From IMG/VR virus record IMGVR_UViG_3300032431_000025, positions 1 to 37,839 of that record: a stretch of DNA of 37,839 nt, one strand, 5' to 3'. Of this stretch, positions 28,470-36,554 are shown piece by piece; position 1 is the stretch's first letter; the number at the start of each line of letters is the position of its first letter. The position numbers and the translations under genes were made by a program. The notes below the pieces were generated by a model. It was not told where the DNA came from, made no database searches, and saw only the letters and a program-made list of their open reading frames with translations. The DNA is from a virus.

Positions 28470-30479
28470 TTAACCCCATACAATTACTATTCTGCCATTA
28501 CCGCCAGCCGTTGGGGCTGATCCGCCGTTGCCAATTCCAGCAGCATAACTAGGATGGGTGTTGTTTGCAGCTACGGCTCCAGACCCGGCGATGGTTGAGG
28601 CTGCCGTGGTTCCCGACCCAGTAAAGGATGATCCGCCACCACCGCCGTTAAGATCGGTGCCACCACCACCGTAATAGCCGGAGCCGCCGCCAGCGCCGCC
28701 ATGTTGTGCGCTGCCAGTCCCCGTAGTTGATGCGTTCCCCCCGGCAGAAAGAGACCCAGCAGTTGCGTTTCCCCCGTGTAGGTTTCCGGCTCCGCCGCCC
28801 ACGGACTGATTACCACCAATACCACCACCAACCCCGTCAATCCCTCCAATACCACCACCAGCCCCGCCAATCCCTCCATTACCCCCGCCCCCGCCAGCCC
28901 CAGCAGTCAATAATTCTGTAGCCGATCGCCGGACTGCCGACCGTCCGCCTCCCGCCCCAAACCGAAATAGGTTAGTCCCTCTTTGATTCGCTACACCTCC
29001 GCCGCCAAAAGCGATCGCACTATTGCCTGTCTGGACATTTCCCCAATGCTGTCCACCTTGCCCCACGAGCATAACTAAGGTTTCGCCGGGGGTAGTCGTG
29101 AAAGTGGCTTGGACAAATCCAGTACCACCACCACCACCAATAGCATCCCCACCACCACCACCACCAGCCCAGATTAAGGCAGTAGCGGTAGTAACGGCTG
29201 CCGGGACTACCCAGTTTTGATTAGCCCCTGTGTAGGCAAACACCGCACTACCAGCCGCAACAAACGATCCGCCTGAAAATCCTACGTTCCTCCAGTTTCC
29301 TGATGAGAAGATTAGATTGCCTCTGAGACCGCCTGCTAGGGTAGCGTTATGGGCGTTAGTTCCCGTAGCAGAAATCGTAATAGTTCCAGAACCTTGGGCA
29401 TTGAAGAATGCAACATAGGTTCCTTCTGGGGGTGCGATCGGCAGGGTGACTGTGCAGGCTGAAGAGAAGAAATGATAGCGATTTGGGAGTGCGTTAAAAG
29501 TACCCCCAACTACAACAATTAAACTGGCTGTATCTTCTAGGGTGTAAGAGAATGCTGTACCGCCGGGGTTGACTCTGGCAAATTGACCCCCGGCTGATGC
29601 GATCGAAGGCAATATCCCCGCTAGAGAGTTGGGTGTGATTGCTTTGTTTAGGACGGTTAATCCTCTTGTTTCTACTTGAGTTGCAATCTGGATAATTCCG
29701 GGAACCGTATCCGTAGCGGCGGGGCTGGTGACTGTATCGACTTTTGCTTGCAGAGCAGCCGGGGTAATTGATTTAGTGGAATTAGTCCCGGTTAGAGCCT
29801 CTGCATTAGTGGCTAGAATCACGGTTCCTGCCGTGCTGGTGGTTGCAGCGCCTAGCGATGGGATAGCGTTAATCTTGGCTTGCAGAGCAGATGACGTGAT
29901 TGCTTTAGCTGAATCAGTCCCGGTAATCGCCTCCCCATTTGTGGCAAGAATCACGGTTCCTGATGTGGTGGTTGTGGACGCACCAAGAGAGGGGATAGCA
30001 TTAATCTTGGCTTGGAGAGCAGATGACGTGATCGCTTTGTTTGAATCAGTACCTGTAATCGCCTCCCCGTTCGTGGCAAGAATGACGGTTCCCGAAGTGG
30101 TGGTTGTAGCTCCGGTAACAAGGGATGTAGCGGACGTGCTGACGGCTGCCCCCGTCCTAACATCTATCCAAATTGCCCCGTCCGAAATAACTAGAGAACC
30201 CGCCCCGGCATTTGCGTTAGTGGCATAAAAAACTTTACGGGCATTAGGGACGGCGGGGGGTAGGGAGGCGATCGCAAAACTTGGAACTCTAAGACTGGCA
30301 TTTGTCAGATCAAGCCCGACTGCATCTAGAACATCTTTTAAGTATCTAGTCCGGGCTGCCAGTTGGGTAGGTTGCAAATTAGAAATTCCTGATCCGCCGA
30401 CCCCTGCATCAACTGGATCGGTTCGTTCGAGTTGATAAATGCCTACCGGGAATGTGCTGGTTTCTGTGAGATTCGCCAT
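28470..30479 (-). CDS. tail fibre protein with repeats and Gly-rich adhesin tip
   Basis: 669 aa receptor-binding fibre. Residues about 1-120 are a virion-attachment part (MANLTETSTFPVGIYQLERT; LAARTRYLKDVLDAVG). Next come about four tandem repeats of 41-43 residues with the unit GTVILATNGEAITGTDSNKA, ITSSALQAKINAIPSLG, the phage fibre repeat type. After a shaft domain, residues about 420-669 form a glycine-rich tip with runs such as IWAGGGGGGDAIGGGGG and GGAGGGIGGIDGVGGGIGG, closing with NGRIVIVWG; polyglycine-rich tips are known receptor-binding parts in other phage adhesins. AGGA eight bases before ATG 30479. Confidence 0.85.
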   Translation of the reverse strand: MANLTETSTFPVGIYQLERTDPVDAGVGGSGISNLQPTQLAARTRYLKDVLDAVGLDLTNASLRVPSFAIASLPPAVPNARKVFYATNANAGAGSLVISDGAIWIDVRTGAAVSTSATSLVTGATTTTSGTVILATNGEAITGTDSNKAITSSALQAKINAIPSLGASTTTTSGTVILATNGEAITGTDSAKAITSSALQAKINAIPSLGAATTSTAGTVILATNAEALTGTNSTKSITPAALQAKVDTVTSPAATDTVPGIIQIATQVETRGLTVLNKAITPNSLAGILPSIASAGGQFARVNPGGTAFSYTLEDTASLIVVVGGTFNALPNRYHFFSSACTVTLPIAPPEGTYVAFFNAQGSGTITISATGTNAHNATLAGGLRGNLIFSSGNWRNVGFSGGSFVAAGSAVFAYTGANQNWVVPAAVTTATALIWAGGGGGGDAIGGGGGTGFVQATFTTTPGETLVMLVGQGGQHWGNVQTGNSAIAFGGGGVANQRGTNLFRFGAGGGRSAVRRSATELLTAGAGGGGGNGGIGGAGGGIGGIDGVGGGIGGNQSVGGGAGNLHGGNATAGSLSAGGNASTTGTGSAQHGGAGGGSGYYGGGGTDLNGGGGGSSFTGSGTTAASTIAGSGAVAANNTHPSYAAGIGNGGSAPTAGGNGRIVIVWG

Positions 30480-30510
30480 ATAAAATCCTAAAAGTTAGTT
30501 AAAACAATAA

Positions 30511-30960
30511 TCAAACCACCGCCGTTAGCTGAATGATCCAAGTCCCCCGGAGGGTGAGCGCGGCTGTTTTCTGCAATACGTCTCTAGTTTTTCTTGCAAA
30601 AAGTAATCCGTTTTCAGTCATCAGCCCAAATTCCCGGATGTCTTTCCCGATCGCCTCCCCCGACCCTAATTCCCATTTAATTTCTAATCGGCCGTTACCC
30701 TCTTGAGCGATCGACTCTGGCAACTTCAGAAAGGGATTAGTGAGGGCGGTGGTGTTTGGCAAAGTCGGATCGCCATTAGTGCCAAAGCCGATCGCACCGA
30801 TTGACCGATCAAAAGTTATCCCCCGCAGTAAGTCGGCGATCGCATTTAGTCCAGAATTAACTACCAGATTTTGGCTAGACTCGCTAAAGATTAAATAATC
30901 GCCTTGGTACACATCTAAATTGAAAACCCCTAAAATCCCGATCGACTGCGGCAGATACAT
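30511..30960 (-). CDS. 149-aa baseplate/fibre-associated protein
   Basis: Unrecognised but clearly structural by location and late promoter 4 directly before it (GAGG eight bases before ATG 30960). Sequence is beta-rich: GVFNLDVYQGDYLIFSESS, VVNSGLNAIADLLRGITFD, IGFGTNGDPTLPNTTAL, REFGLMTENGLLFARKTR. The N-S-G-L-N-x-I and FGTNG features are often seen in phage fibre-connector-like proteins. It sits between gpI and the fibre. Confidence 0.6.
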   Translation of the reverse strand: MYLPQSIGILGVFNLDVYQGDYLIFSESSQNLVVNSGLNAIADLLRGITFDRSIGAIGFGTNGDPTLPNTTALTNPFLKLPESIAQEGNGRLEIKWELGSGEAIGKDIREFGLMTENGLLFARKTRDVLQKTAALTLRGTWIIQLTAVV

Positions 30961-30981
30961 TAAAAAACCTCAATAATTTTA

Positions 30982-31020
30982 AGGCTACTTAGAGCGGCGG
31001 GGTTTTTCCGCTTGATCAAG
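30982..31020 (-). promoter_or_regulatory. late promoter 4 (before 149-aa/fibre genes)
   Basis: CTTGATCAAG (31011-31020), CGGAAA, 17 bp, TAGCCT (30982-30987, minus strand). It begins ten bases after the gpI stop, so the fibre genes get their own late promoter. Confidence 0.8.
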
Positions 31021-31030
31021 ATCAGAAAAT

Positions 31031-31918
31031 CTAGAGGGTTTCGATCGCATCTTCGATAAATCCATCGTGCAAAAATCTGCCGTTGTGCATCACGAACGGG
31101 CGGGAATTATAAATTTCTACTCCATTATGGAAAAACCGCCCATCGTGAAGATTTGCTGCCATAGGGTCGTACAGAAGATTAGTAGTTAGGGATAACTCCA
31201 AAGCATCGGAAATATTTATATTGGCTGTGGGGGTGGAACTGAAGAAAATGTCTAGCAGGTGCGATCGGGCATTTTTCCACTCCTCTATCAGCTTGGAAAT
31301 TAAATCTATGTTTGCAGCCGTTAATTCCTTGGCTCCAATATTTAGATCAACCTCAAAGGAATAAGGCAGGCGGCTGCCAGAACCTAAACCATCATAATTA
31401 AACCGTCCGTTGTACAGAAATCCGTATTCATTCTCCCCATAGGTTTGAGAACCATCATGATTAAACCGGCCATCATGATCAAAGACTGCCTCAACTAAAC
31501 CCTGCCCATCATGGAATAAATAATTATTTAACCCGATCGCTACGGTCGAACCATCATAATTAAATAGCCCATCATATCGGAAAACCCTGACTGGATTCTC
31601 TATGACCACCGCCGCTAGAAATCCTACAGCCCGAAGCGATCGCTCAATGGAGTATGGAGTCCCGGCGTGTTTGTGTAATTCGATCGCCAGCTTTAATAGT
31701 TCTCTTTTTTGGGATTCAGAATCAGCCAAGAGCCAACCCCTGTAACCCATCACATTTAACTCCTCTGCTAGATGGGGTAAGACAGAACTATGGACATTAT
31801 CAAAATCCCAGACCTCTAAAACTCCAAGGTCGATCGCCTCTAGCTCACCTAGAATCGATTGCAGAAAGGCTCTAAACCTCTGGTCATTAATAGCCGGGGG
31901 GAGTGGAAAATCAACCAT
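31031..31918 (-). CDS. baseplate/tail protein gpI-like with DG repeats
   Basis: 295 aa. The N-terminal half follows P2 gpI: LPPAINDQRFRAFLQSILGE, VLPHLAEELNVMGYRGWLL, KRELLKLAIELHKHAGTPYS, which connects wedge to fibre. Residues about 115-185 and 262-290 contain repeated (H/Y)DG motifs, for example FNYDG, FHDG, DHDGRFNHDG, YNGRFNYDG, LHDGRFFHNG, HNGRFLHDG, not part of the family core. The conserved C-terminal piece (AANIDLISKLIEEWKNARSHL) lies between them. GGAG six bases before ATG 31918, overlapping the gpJ stop. Confidence 0.82.
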   Translation of the reverse strand: MVDFPLPPAINDQRFRAFLQSILGELEAIDLGVLEVWDFDNVHSSVLPHLAEELNVMGYRGWLLADSESQKRELLKLAIELHKHAGTPYSIERSLRAVGFLAAVVIENPVRVFRYDGLFNYDGSTVAIGLNNYLFHDGQGLVEAVFDHDGRFNHDGSQTYGENEYGFLYNGRFNYDGLGSGSRLPYSFEVDLNIGAKELTAANIDLISKLIEEWKNARSHLLDIFFSSTPTANINISDALELSLTTNLLYDPMAANLHDGRFFHNGVEIYNSRPFVMHNGRFLHDGFIEDAIETL

Positions 31919-33023
31919 TCTGGACTCCGATCAGATTGATAGTTATGGCAGTGCAATTTGCCCATTGAGAATTATCTAGAAGCTGATAACCCGGATTATT
32001 CAATGTCACGGAATACACGCCGGGCAGGGATAGTACCGCTACGATCTGACTAGGCACAATATCTTGCCCTAGATTCGATCGCAAAACTTGAACGTATTTT
32101 TGGGCTGCCAGATTTATTAATGGTTCCAGACTGGCTGCGTCCGCACCAGCTAAAAATGTAATTTCGGCATTGATAATAAAATTTGCTGGGGTCGGGGCTA
32201 AAACAGATACATCATCTGTGAGGGGTCGGATGAGTTTGTTATTCAGAGCCTCAAAGACTTTTTGCAGCGTTTCGTTACTGGGGATGCCAGTGGCTGTGAG
32301 GACATAGACAAAAACTTTGCCATTGAAAGCTGGTGAAGTAACAGACACATCGATAATTGAAGGATCGGCGGTCATGGCATGGAATCTGTACGCACCGATC
32401 GGCCCGGCAACAGAGAAGGAATTAGGAGCCAATTTAATTCGTGTTCTTAGGCGATCGTCGTTTTCAATATCAGCACCGCCGCTCGAAATGCTTAAGTTTG
32501 TCACGGACTGGACAAAGGCGATCGTGGCAGGAATTTTATTGATTTGGTTAATCGCAAAGTTATTCCCGGCTAGACCAGCAACTTTAGATTCAGCGATCGC
32601 CGTCCCGAATAATAGCCCCGCTGGGATGACCATATCGGCGATCGTGGCAAACTCAATAGGGGAACCCTCAACCCCTGCCCTAGTGCCTGAAGGGATTAGT
32701 AAATCAAAACCAAGGACGTTAATTAGATTGAATCGTAAAGTGGTTCGAGCAAAAGCGGCGGGCAATCGAGAAACACCTAGTCTTATCCCTAGGTGATCTA
32801 ATCGTGTGTCTGTGGAATAGTTCACCAAGTTTTGCTCCCCCACTGATTGCACTTCAACTTTATGCAGCGTTAGCACATAGGCCAAGACATTTATAAATAG
32901 TTTTTCTGGCTGCCCCGGCAGTAATGGTTTTCCAGTAATTTGTTCCCACAGGCTTTCTAGTGTGGTCTCAATTACCTTGGGGTCGGTAGCGATGAAAAAC
33001 GGGCGGGGTAAGGTGGTGGTCAT
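31911..33023 (-). CDS. baseplate wedge protein gpJ / Mu gp47-like
   Basis: 370-aa J-type wedge protein. Family marks: an N-terminal helix then LLPGQPEKLFINVLAYVLTLH, TDTRLDHLGIRLGVSRLPA, a beta domain (IPSGTRAGVEGSPIEFATIAD), then DIENDDRLRTRIKLAPNSFSV with the AGPIGAYRFHAMTADPSI helix that is strongly kept in gpJ proteins. Full length. The gene order W, J, I agrees with P2. Confidence 0.92.
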   Translation of the reverse strand: MTTTLPRPFFIATDPKVIETTLESLWEQITGKPLLPGQPEKLFINVLAYVLTLHKVEVQSVGEQNLVNYSTDTRLDHLGIRLGVSRLPAAFARTTLRFNLINVLGFDLLIPSGTRAGVEGSPIEFATIADMVIPAGLLFGTAIAESKVAGLAGNNFAINQINKIPATIAFVQSVTNLSISSGGADIENDDRLRTRIKLAPNSFSVAGPIGAYRFHAMTADPSIIDVSVTSPAFNGKVFVYVLTATGIPSNETLQKVFEALNNKLIRPLTDDVSVLAPTPANFIINAEITFLAGADAASLEPLINLAAQKYVQVLRSNLGQDIVPSQIVAVLSLPGVYSVTLNNPGYQLLDNSQWANCTAITINLIGVQNG

Positions 33024-33030
33024 ATTTCAA

Positions 33031-33441
33031 TTAAAAATTTATATTTGTTCTGGCTGACAATTTAAGATTATTTTTTAAGCGCCACTCTGCGGACATTGTT
33101 AGCCGGGCTATTTCTGGATAGCTCACAAGGATATTATCTAAAACTACTCTTGGTTCCCATTTGTTGATCGCTTGGTAGCTTTCTCTAATTACATGGGGTC
33201 GGGCAGATGGGATGGGATAGTCTAGGTAGTCGGATAAATTAGAAGCAAAGTCGGGGCGGTGAATATCCTGCCGTCTGCGGGTGAGTAAAATTATTCTGAT
33301 TGCTTGGTGTATGTCATTTTCATCAATCACAATCTCGCCGATCGATCCCACTTTTTGCGACCACCATAAGGGCAAAATTCCCGACTGTTTTTGTAGTTTC
33401 TCACTCCACCAAGATTCCAAAACTTCTAAATCAGTTGGCAT
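33031..33441 (-). CDS. baseplate wedge protein, gp25/gpW-like
   Basis: 136-aa protein from ATG 33441 with GGAG six bases upstream. Family signature: DENDIHQAIRIILLTRRRQDIHRPDFASNL-type segment (E-x-x-I-x-x-A-I-x-x-I-L, then RPDF-x-S) and AINKWEPRVVLDNI. It overlaps the PAAR stop by 11 bases. An upstream Met at 33495 would extend it into the PAAR gene but has no matching ribosome site. Confidence 0.88.
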   Translation of the reverse strand: MPTDLEVLESWWSEKLQKQSGILPLWWSQKVGSIGEIVIDENDIHQAIRIILLTRRRQDIHRPDFASNLSDYLDYPIPSARPHVIRESYQAINKWEPRVVLDNILVSYPEIARLTMSAEWRLKNNLKLSARTNINF

Positions 33442-33721
33442 AAACATCTCCGCTGCCAGTCGCATTAGAACTTCCACAAGCGATCGAATCCCCAATTCTG
33501 GCTAATGCCATACCGTTTACAAAAACCGTAGGGCTGCCAGTCGCTTGGCTACTGCTATGAGTTTCTGGAATAGGGGGGCAAGTATGGGCTGCCCAACCGT
33601 CTCCAACTCTGTGAGCGCCTAGTCCATTTACAAACACATCTGTAGAAGCGGAGACGTTTCCTCTCGAAGGCCAGCAGCCGTGTCCACTGCAAATATCGTT
33701 AAGTCGGACTACTCCGGGCAT
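33431..33721 (-). CDS. PAAR-motif spike tip protein
   Basis: 96-aa PAAR protein that sharpens the tip of the gpV spike. Motifs: MPGVVRLNDICSGHGCWPSR at the start, then DVFVNGLGAHRVGDGW, then TVFVNGMALARIGDSIACGS, the repeated VxVNG-x-x-x-x-R-x-G-D pattern with His/Cys residues suited to metal binding. ATG 33721 lies 52 bases from the palindrome of late promoter 5 with GAGG as ribosome site. A longer frame to 33781 would start in the promoter. Confidence 0.9.
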   Translation of the reverse strand: MPGVVRLNDICSGHGCWPSRGNVSASTDVFVNGLGAHRVGDGWAAHTCPPIPETHSSSQATGSPTVFVNGMALARIGDSIACGSSNATGSGDVYAN

Positions 33722-33743
33722 AATAAAAACCTCAATAATTTTA

Positions 33744-33782
33744 AGGCTACTTAGAGCGGCGGTGGTTTTCCGCTTGATCAAG
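33744..33782 (-). promoter_or_regulatory. late promoter 5 (before PAAR-gp25-J-I)
   Basis: CTTGATCAAG (33773-33782), CGGAAA, 17 bp, TAGCCT (33744-33749, minus strand). Nearly identical to promoter 4 through to the TTGAGG ribosome site. Confidence 0.8.
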
Positions 33783-33813
33783 ATCAGAAAATGGGAGGCA
33801 ACTAGAGAATAGT

Positions 33814-33912
33814 GCCTCTATACCTTAAGGATGAGGGGGTAAGGCGGTTTTGCTTGTTTTTGGCTCTTCTTTAAGCTCCTGTGTTAGTAATGCAGTACTA
33901 GTAAGACAGGCT
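33814..33912 (+). repeat. 99-bp element, copy 3
   Basis: Hairpin ACCTT.../...AAGG, T-rich run, then the 24-bp core (33881..33904) 67 bp from the start, as in copies 1 and 2. It is in plus orientation although both flanking genes are leftward. In this copy CCTGT/ACAGG also pair around the core. The gap 33796-33972 holds nothing else clear. Confidence 0.75.
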
Positions 33913-33972
33913 AAAAAGCCCTAGAATCGTTAAAATCACCTTAATCTGCTCTCTATCCATAGATTGAGCCAA

Positions 33973-34407
33973 TTAAGGATTCAGGTCAATTCTAGGAGCC
34001 TTGAGCGTAATCGTCCCGGTTGCTTCGATCGTGATATCGCCTTCTACTTTTATCTCTAGTACATGGGTTCCCCGATCGTATTCGATCGAACTACCATCAT
34101 CAAAATCTACCCGCCGCTTATTCAGGTTGCTGATCGCCGGGGTGTCTTTTGTGGAATAAACCGCACCGATTGCGCAGCCCATTTCTGAATTTTCATCAAG
34201 CAAGATTACTAACTGCTCGCCGATATCTGGCAAATAATAATCTTTATTCTTTAGGGTATTAGGCACAATCAACAAAAGCCAAGGGGTGATGATGTTGCCC
34301 ATGCCCGGCAACTGGCAGCGCACCATCATTTTAGCCGGGTCGATTTCCGTAACAATTCCATACTTCCATTTACCGCCGCTAGGTTTAGAGTTCTGTTTCT
34401 GTTGCAT
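33973..34407 (-). CDS. baseplate spike protein gpV-like
   Basis: 144-aa spike protein from ATG 34407 with AGGA seven bases upstream. N-terminal OB-like domain (YGIVTEIDPAKMMVRCQLPG, ITPWLLLIVPNTLKNKDYYLPDIGEQLVILLDEN, AIGAVYSTKD) and a C-terminal beta helix (VDFDDGSSIEYDRGTHVLEI, ITIEATGTITLKAPRID), typical of gpV, which pierces the membrane. It overlaps the gpD gene end by 23 bases. It is followed by the third 99-bp repeat, after which the PAAR gene begins at its own late promoter. Confidence 0.9.
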   Translation of the reverse strand: MQQKQNSKPSGGKWKYGIVTEIDPAKMMVRCQLPGMGNIITPWLLLIVPNTLKNKDYYLPDIGEQLVILLDENSEMGCAIGAVYSTKDTPAISNLNKRRVDFDDGSSIEYDRGTHVLEIKVEGDITIEATGTITLKAPRIDLNP

Positions 34408-35434
34408 CTTGATTTCCTGTTGGAGTAGATTCCCGCCCGGCGATCGTGGCGGTTTCTGGATTAATTTTTCTAATCGTAGCCTTAGATTCCCATCCCCCAT
34501 TCTTGGTTAAAGTTTGAGCTATTTCGATCGCTACATATTTACCTGCAAACACCCCGAAGCCGTCGAGGTCAAAAGTAGTACCGGCCACGAAATTGTTAAT
34601 CCCCTCTGTGGTGAGTGATCCTTCAATTTGGGTAGAGTTGGCTTTTTTTAGAGCGGCGGTTGCTTTTTCGATCGCCTGCTCTTGGTTTTCTACTTTCTCT
34701 GTAATCTTCAGAACATCCCCATCCGTAATAAAAGGATCGTTAACTGTGAATTTTATCTCTTCTTTCTCAGTCCCTAGCTGGTAGGAAATTTCACAAGACT
34801 TATAAATCCCCTCCCGTTTATCTGTGAGGCGGAGCGTTTTAATTTCTTTGGAACTGAGGATAAAGGCCGGGGCTAGTTTTTCGATCGCCTCTTGAGTATT
34901 GAAGATTAACTGCCCGTTTTCAATCTTGACTAAATAATTATATTCCTTGGAAATTCTCACCAGAAATTCTAGATCTGTCTGATCGTCCTGCGTGGTTCGT
35001 TTGATCGTGATATCTTCAATTTCACCTGTGAGGGTTAGCCCATTTCTGGATGCAACGGTTTCAGCGATCGCCTTTAGAGATTGTTCTTCATACGCTTCCG
35101 ATCGATTCTCTCTCAGGGATAAGGTGATAAAGGTGGCCAATGCACCAAGGCTAACGGTTGACGGTGGAAAGGAAAACTCAAACTGGTCTAATTCAAATAG
35201 TCCACAATCTAGCGGCGGTTCCCCTACATAAAAAATACTTGCCTTCAGCACGGCGCCCTTTTTGGGATACCAATCTTTTAACCAGTTGCCTTTACTATCC
35301 TCTAGCTCTAAGGAAATGTCTGGCGATCGCCCCGTGAGGACATCGGTATAGGTGAAGTTAATTAAATGGGGACTAATATCTGCGGTGATATCCGTACCTT
35401 CATAGGAGACCGATATTTGGGGGATTCTAATCAT
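34385..35434 (-). CDS. baseplate hub protein gpD-like
   Basis: 349-aa late control D (hub) family protein. From ATG 35434: IRIPQISVSYEGTDITADIS; LTGRSPDISLELEDSKGNWL; then RTTQDDQTDLEFLVRISKEY, the characteristic hub helix, and a C-terminal barrel (NFVAGTTFDLDGFGVFAGKYVAIEI). This hub is the bridge between tube and spike. Start overlaps gpX stop (ATGA); a TTG at 35443 would add three residues. Confidence 0.9.
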   Translation of the reverse strand: MIRIPQISVSYEGTDITADISPHLINFTYTDVLTGRSPDISLELEDSKGNWLKDWYPKKGAVLKASIFYVGEPPLDCGLFELDQFEFSFPPSTVSLGALATFITLSLRENRSEAYEEQSLKAIAETVASRNGLTLTGEIEDITIKRTTQDDQTDLEFLVRISKEYNYLVKIENGQLIFNTQEAIEKLAPAFILSSKEIKTLRLTDKREGIYKSCEISYQLGTEKEEIKFTVNDPFITDGDVLKITEKVENQEQAIEKATAALKKANSTQIEGSLTTEGINNFVAGTTFDLDGFGVFAGKYVAIEIAQTLTKNGGWESKATIRKINPETATIAGRESTPTGNQDATETEL

Positions 35435-35643
35435 CTTCTCCAAGGTGGTAGGTTTGTTGGTTTCTGGGGGGTTGTGGGGATGATGGGGATTCTCAGAATC
35501 TGCCCACTGGGGATATTTAGCTGCCCCAGAAAAACCGGATTGGCTTCCACTATGGGGACGTACCCGTAGGGATTCCCATAATAGGTAAAGGCTAAACTAT
35601 CCCACCGATCGCCCTCTATAGTTAGATGCTCAATAAATTTCAT
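35431..35643 (-). CDS. tail protein gpX-like, LysM
   Basis: 70-aa protein with LysM-like sequence GDRWDSLAFTYYGNPYGYVPIVEANP followed by SGQILRIPIIP, typical of P2 gpX. Overlaps the gpU stop (ATGA) and the gpD start (ATGA), so U, X and D are translationally coupled. Confidence 0.9.
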   Translation of the reverse strand: MKFIEHLTIEGDRWDSLAFTYYGNPYGYVPIVEANPVFLGQLNIPSGQILRIPIIPTTPQKPTNLPPWRR

Positions 35644-36080
35644 GCCACGGTCGCTCCTGAATTTTGGATAAAGCCAGAGGCCGGGGCGCTCTCTGTAGTT
35701 TCAGTCCCGGCGTATTCTTTGAGATTGACCGATACTTTGATCGCCATTAAACTGGCATCTGGAAGGAATTTAGTCACGGTTTGATCGATCGATAGAATCA
35801 CCCAATTATCTAAAAACTTCTCCCCAATAACTAAGGGCAGCGGCTCGTCTGAATCTGCTGCGGTGGTGAGGGCTGCATACTGTTTTTGGGGGTCGCACCA
35901 AGAAACATGAAAGTTAAAATCTAGGGTGAGCGATCGTAATTTCTCTCCAACTTTTTGCAGTGTGGGCTTACCCAGAATCGTAGCGTGTTCTGCATAGTTG
36001 TACTCCGCACCCAAGGTCATTGAGATTGGGGAGGTGAGTAGCTGAAATTCGATCGTCCCTAAAGTAGCAAAGGTAGGCAT
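35640..36080 (-). CDS. tail protein gpU-like
   Basis: 146-aa gpU family protein: ATLGTIEFQLLTSPISM, then YNYAEHATILGKPTLQKVGEKLRSLTLDFNFH, then EPLPLVIGEKFLDNWVI. Its ATG (36080) is only seven bases after the -10 box of late promoter 6, so its mRNA is probably leaderless or nearly so. First gene of the leftward baseplate operon U-X-D-V. Confidence 0.88.
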   Translation of the reverse strand: MPTFATLGTIEFQLLTSPISMTLGAEYNYAEHATILGKPTLQKVGEKLRSLTLDFNFHVSWCDPQKQYAALTTAADSDEPLPLVIGEKFLDNWVILSIDQTVTKFLPDASLMAIKVSVNLKEYAGTETTESAPASGFIQNSGATVA

Positions 36081-36086
36081 GAAACA

Positions 36087-36125
36087 AGCCTACCTAGAGC
36101 GGCGGTGGTTTTCCGCTTGATCAAG
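36087..36125 (-). promoter_or_regulatory. late promoter 6 (before gpU)
   Basis: CTTGATCAAG (36116-36125), CGGAAA, 17 bp, TAGGCT (36087-36092, minus strand). It lacks the leader that follows the other five copies. Confidence 0.8.
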
Positions 36126-36221
36126 ATCAGAAAATCTAGACTTCAACTTGAAAATCCCCTGAGAAAAAGAGAAGATTAAAATAAAGCGATTAGGTGCTTT
36201 TAGCCCCCTAAAAATTCCCCT

Positions 36222-36554
36222 ATGAACTGGTCGCAATTATATCAAGAATTTATTGGCAATCCGATTACTGGCACACTGAGTGATTCCGATCAGCTTATCT
36301 GGTTAAAGATTTTGTGCCTTGCTAGTCAAGGGGAACCACAAGGGATAATCAGCCTCAAGCCTCCTGTTATCTGCAAAGAAATAGGCATATCCCCCGAAAC
36401 TTGGGAATATGCCTTGGATAAATTTAGGGCTAAGGGGATGATCGAATATTCGATCGAAGGCTTGAAAATTTGCAGATGGGGAATAAGTGACCAGTCATCG
36501 GAAAAAGTAGAGATACAAGTTTCCGGATCAATCCAGTTATCAACCCCGGATTGA
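36222..36554 (+). CDS. winged-helix protein, replisome-organiser-like
   Basis: 110-aa protein. LIWLKILCLASQGEPQGIISL, ICKEIGISPETWEYALDKFRAKGMIEYSIEGLKICRW follows the winged-helix pattern of the N-terminal domain of phage replisome organisers and DnaD-like proteins (W-x-K-I, then the recognition helix, then K-x-K-G-M-I-E wing). The C-terminal domain usually found with it is missing; the product ends in a short tail. A role as regulator or replication helper is therefore open. It diverges from gpU and converges on the 36540 gene, overlapping its 3' end by 15 bases. Confidence 0.65.
   Translation: MNWSQLYQEFIGNPITGTLSDSDQLIWLKILCLASQGEPQGIISLKPPVICKEIGISPETWEYALDKFRAKGMIEYSIEGLKICRWGISDQSSEKVEIQVSGSIQLSTPD

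Noticed and set aside
29750-30120. Regular DNA repeats resembling a CRISPR array
   Set aside because: Repeat unit is about 125-130 bp without short unique spacers and encodes protein repeats of the tail fibre.
29728-30228. Rightward frame with repeated VIASPFVARITV segments inside the fibre gene
   Set aside because: Its repeats are the complement of the fibre repeats; no ribosome site or promoter.
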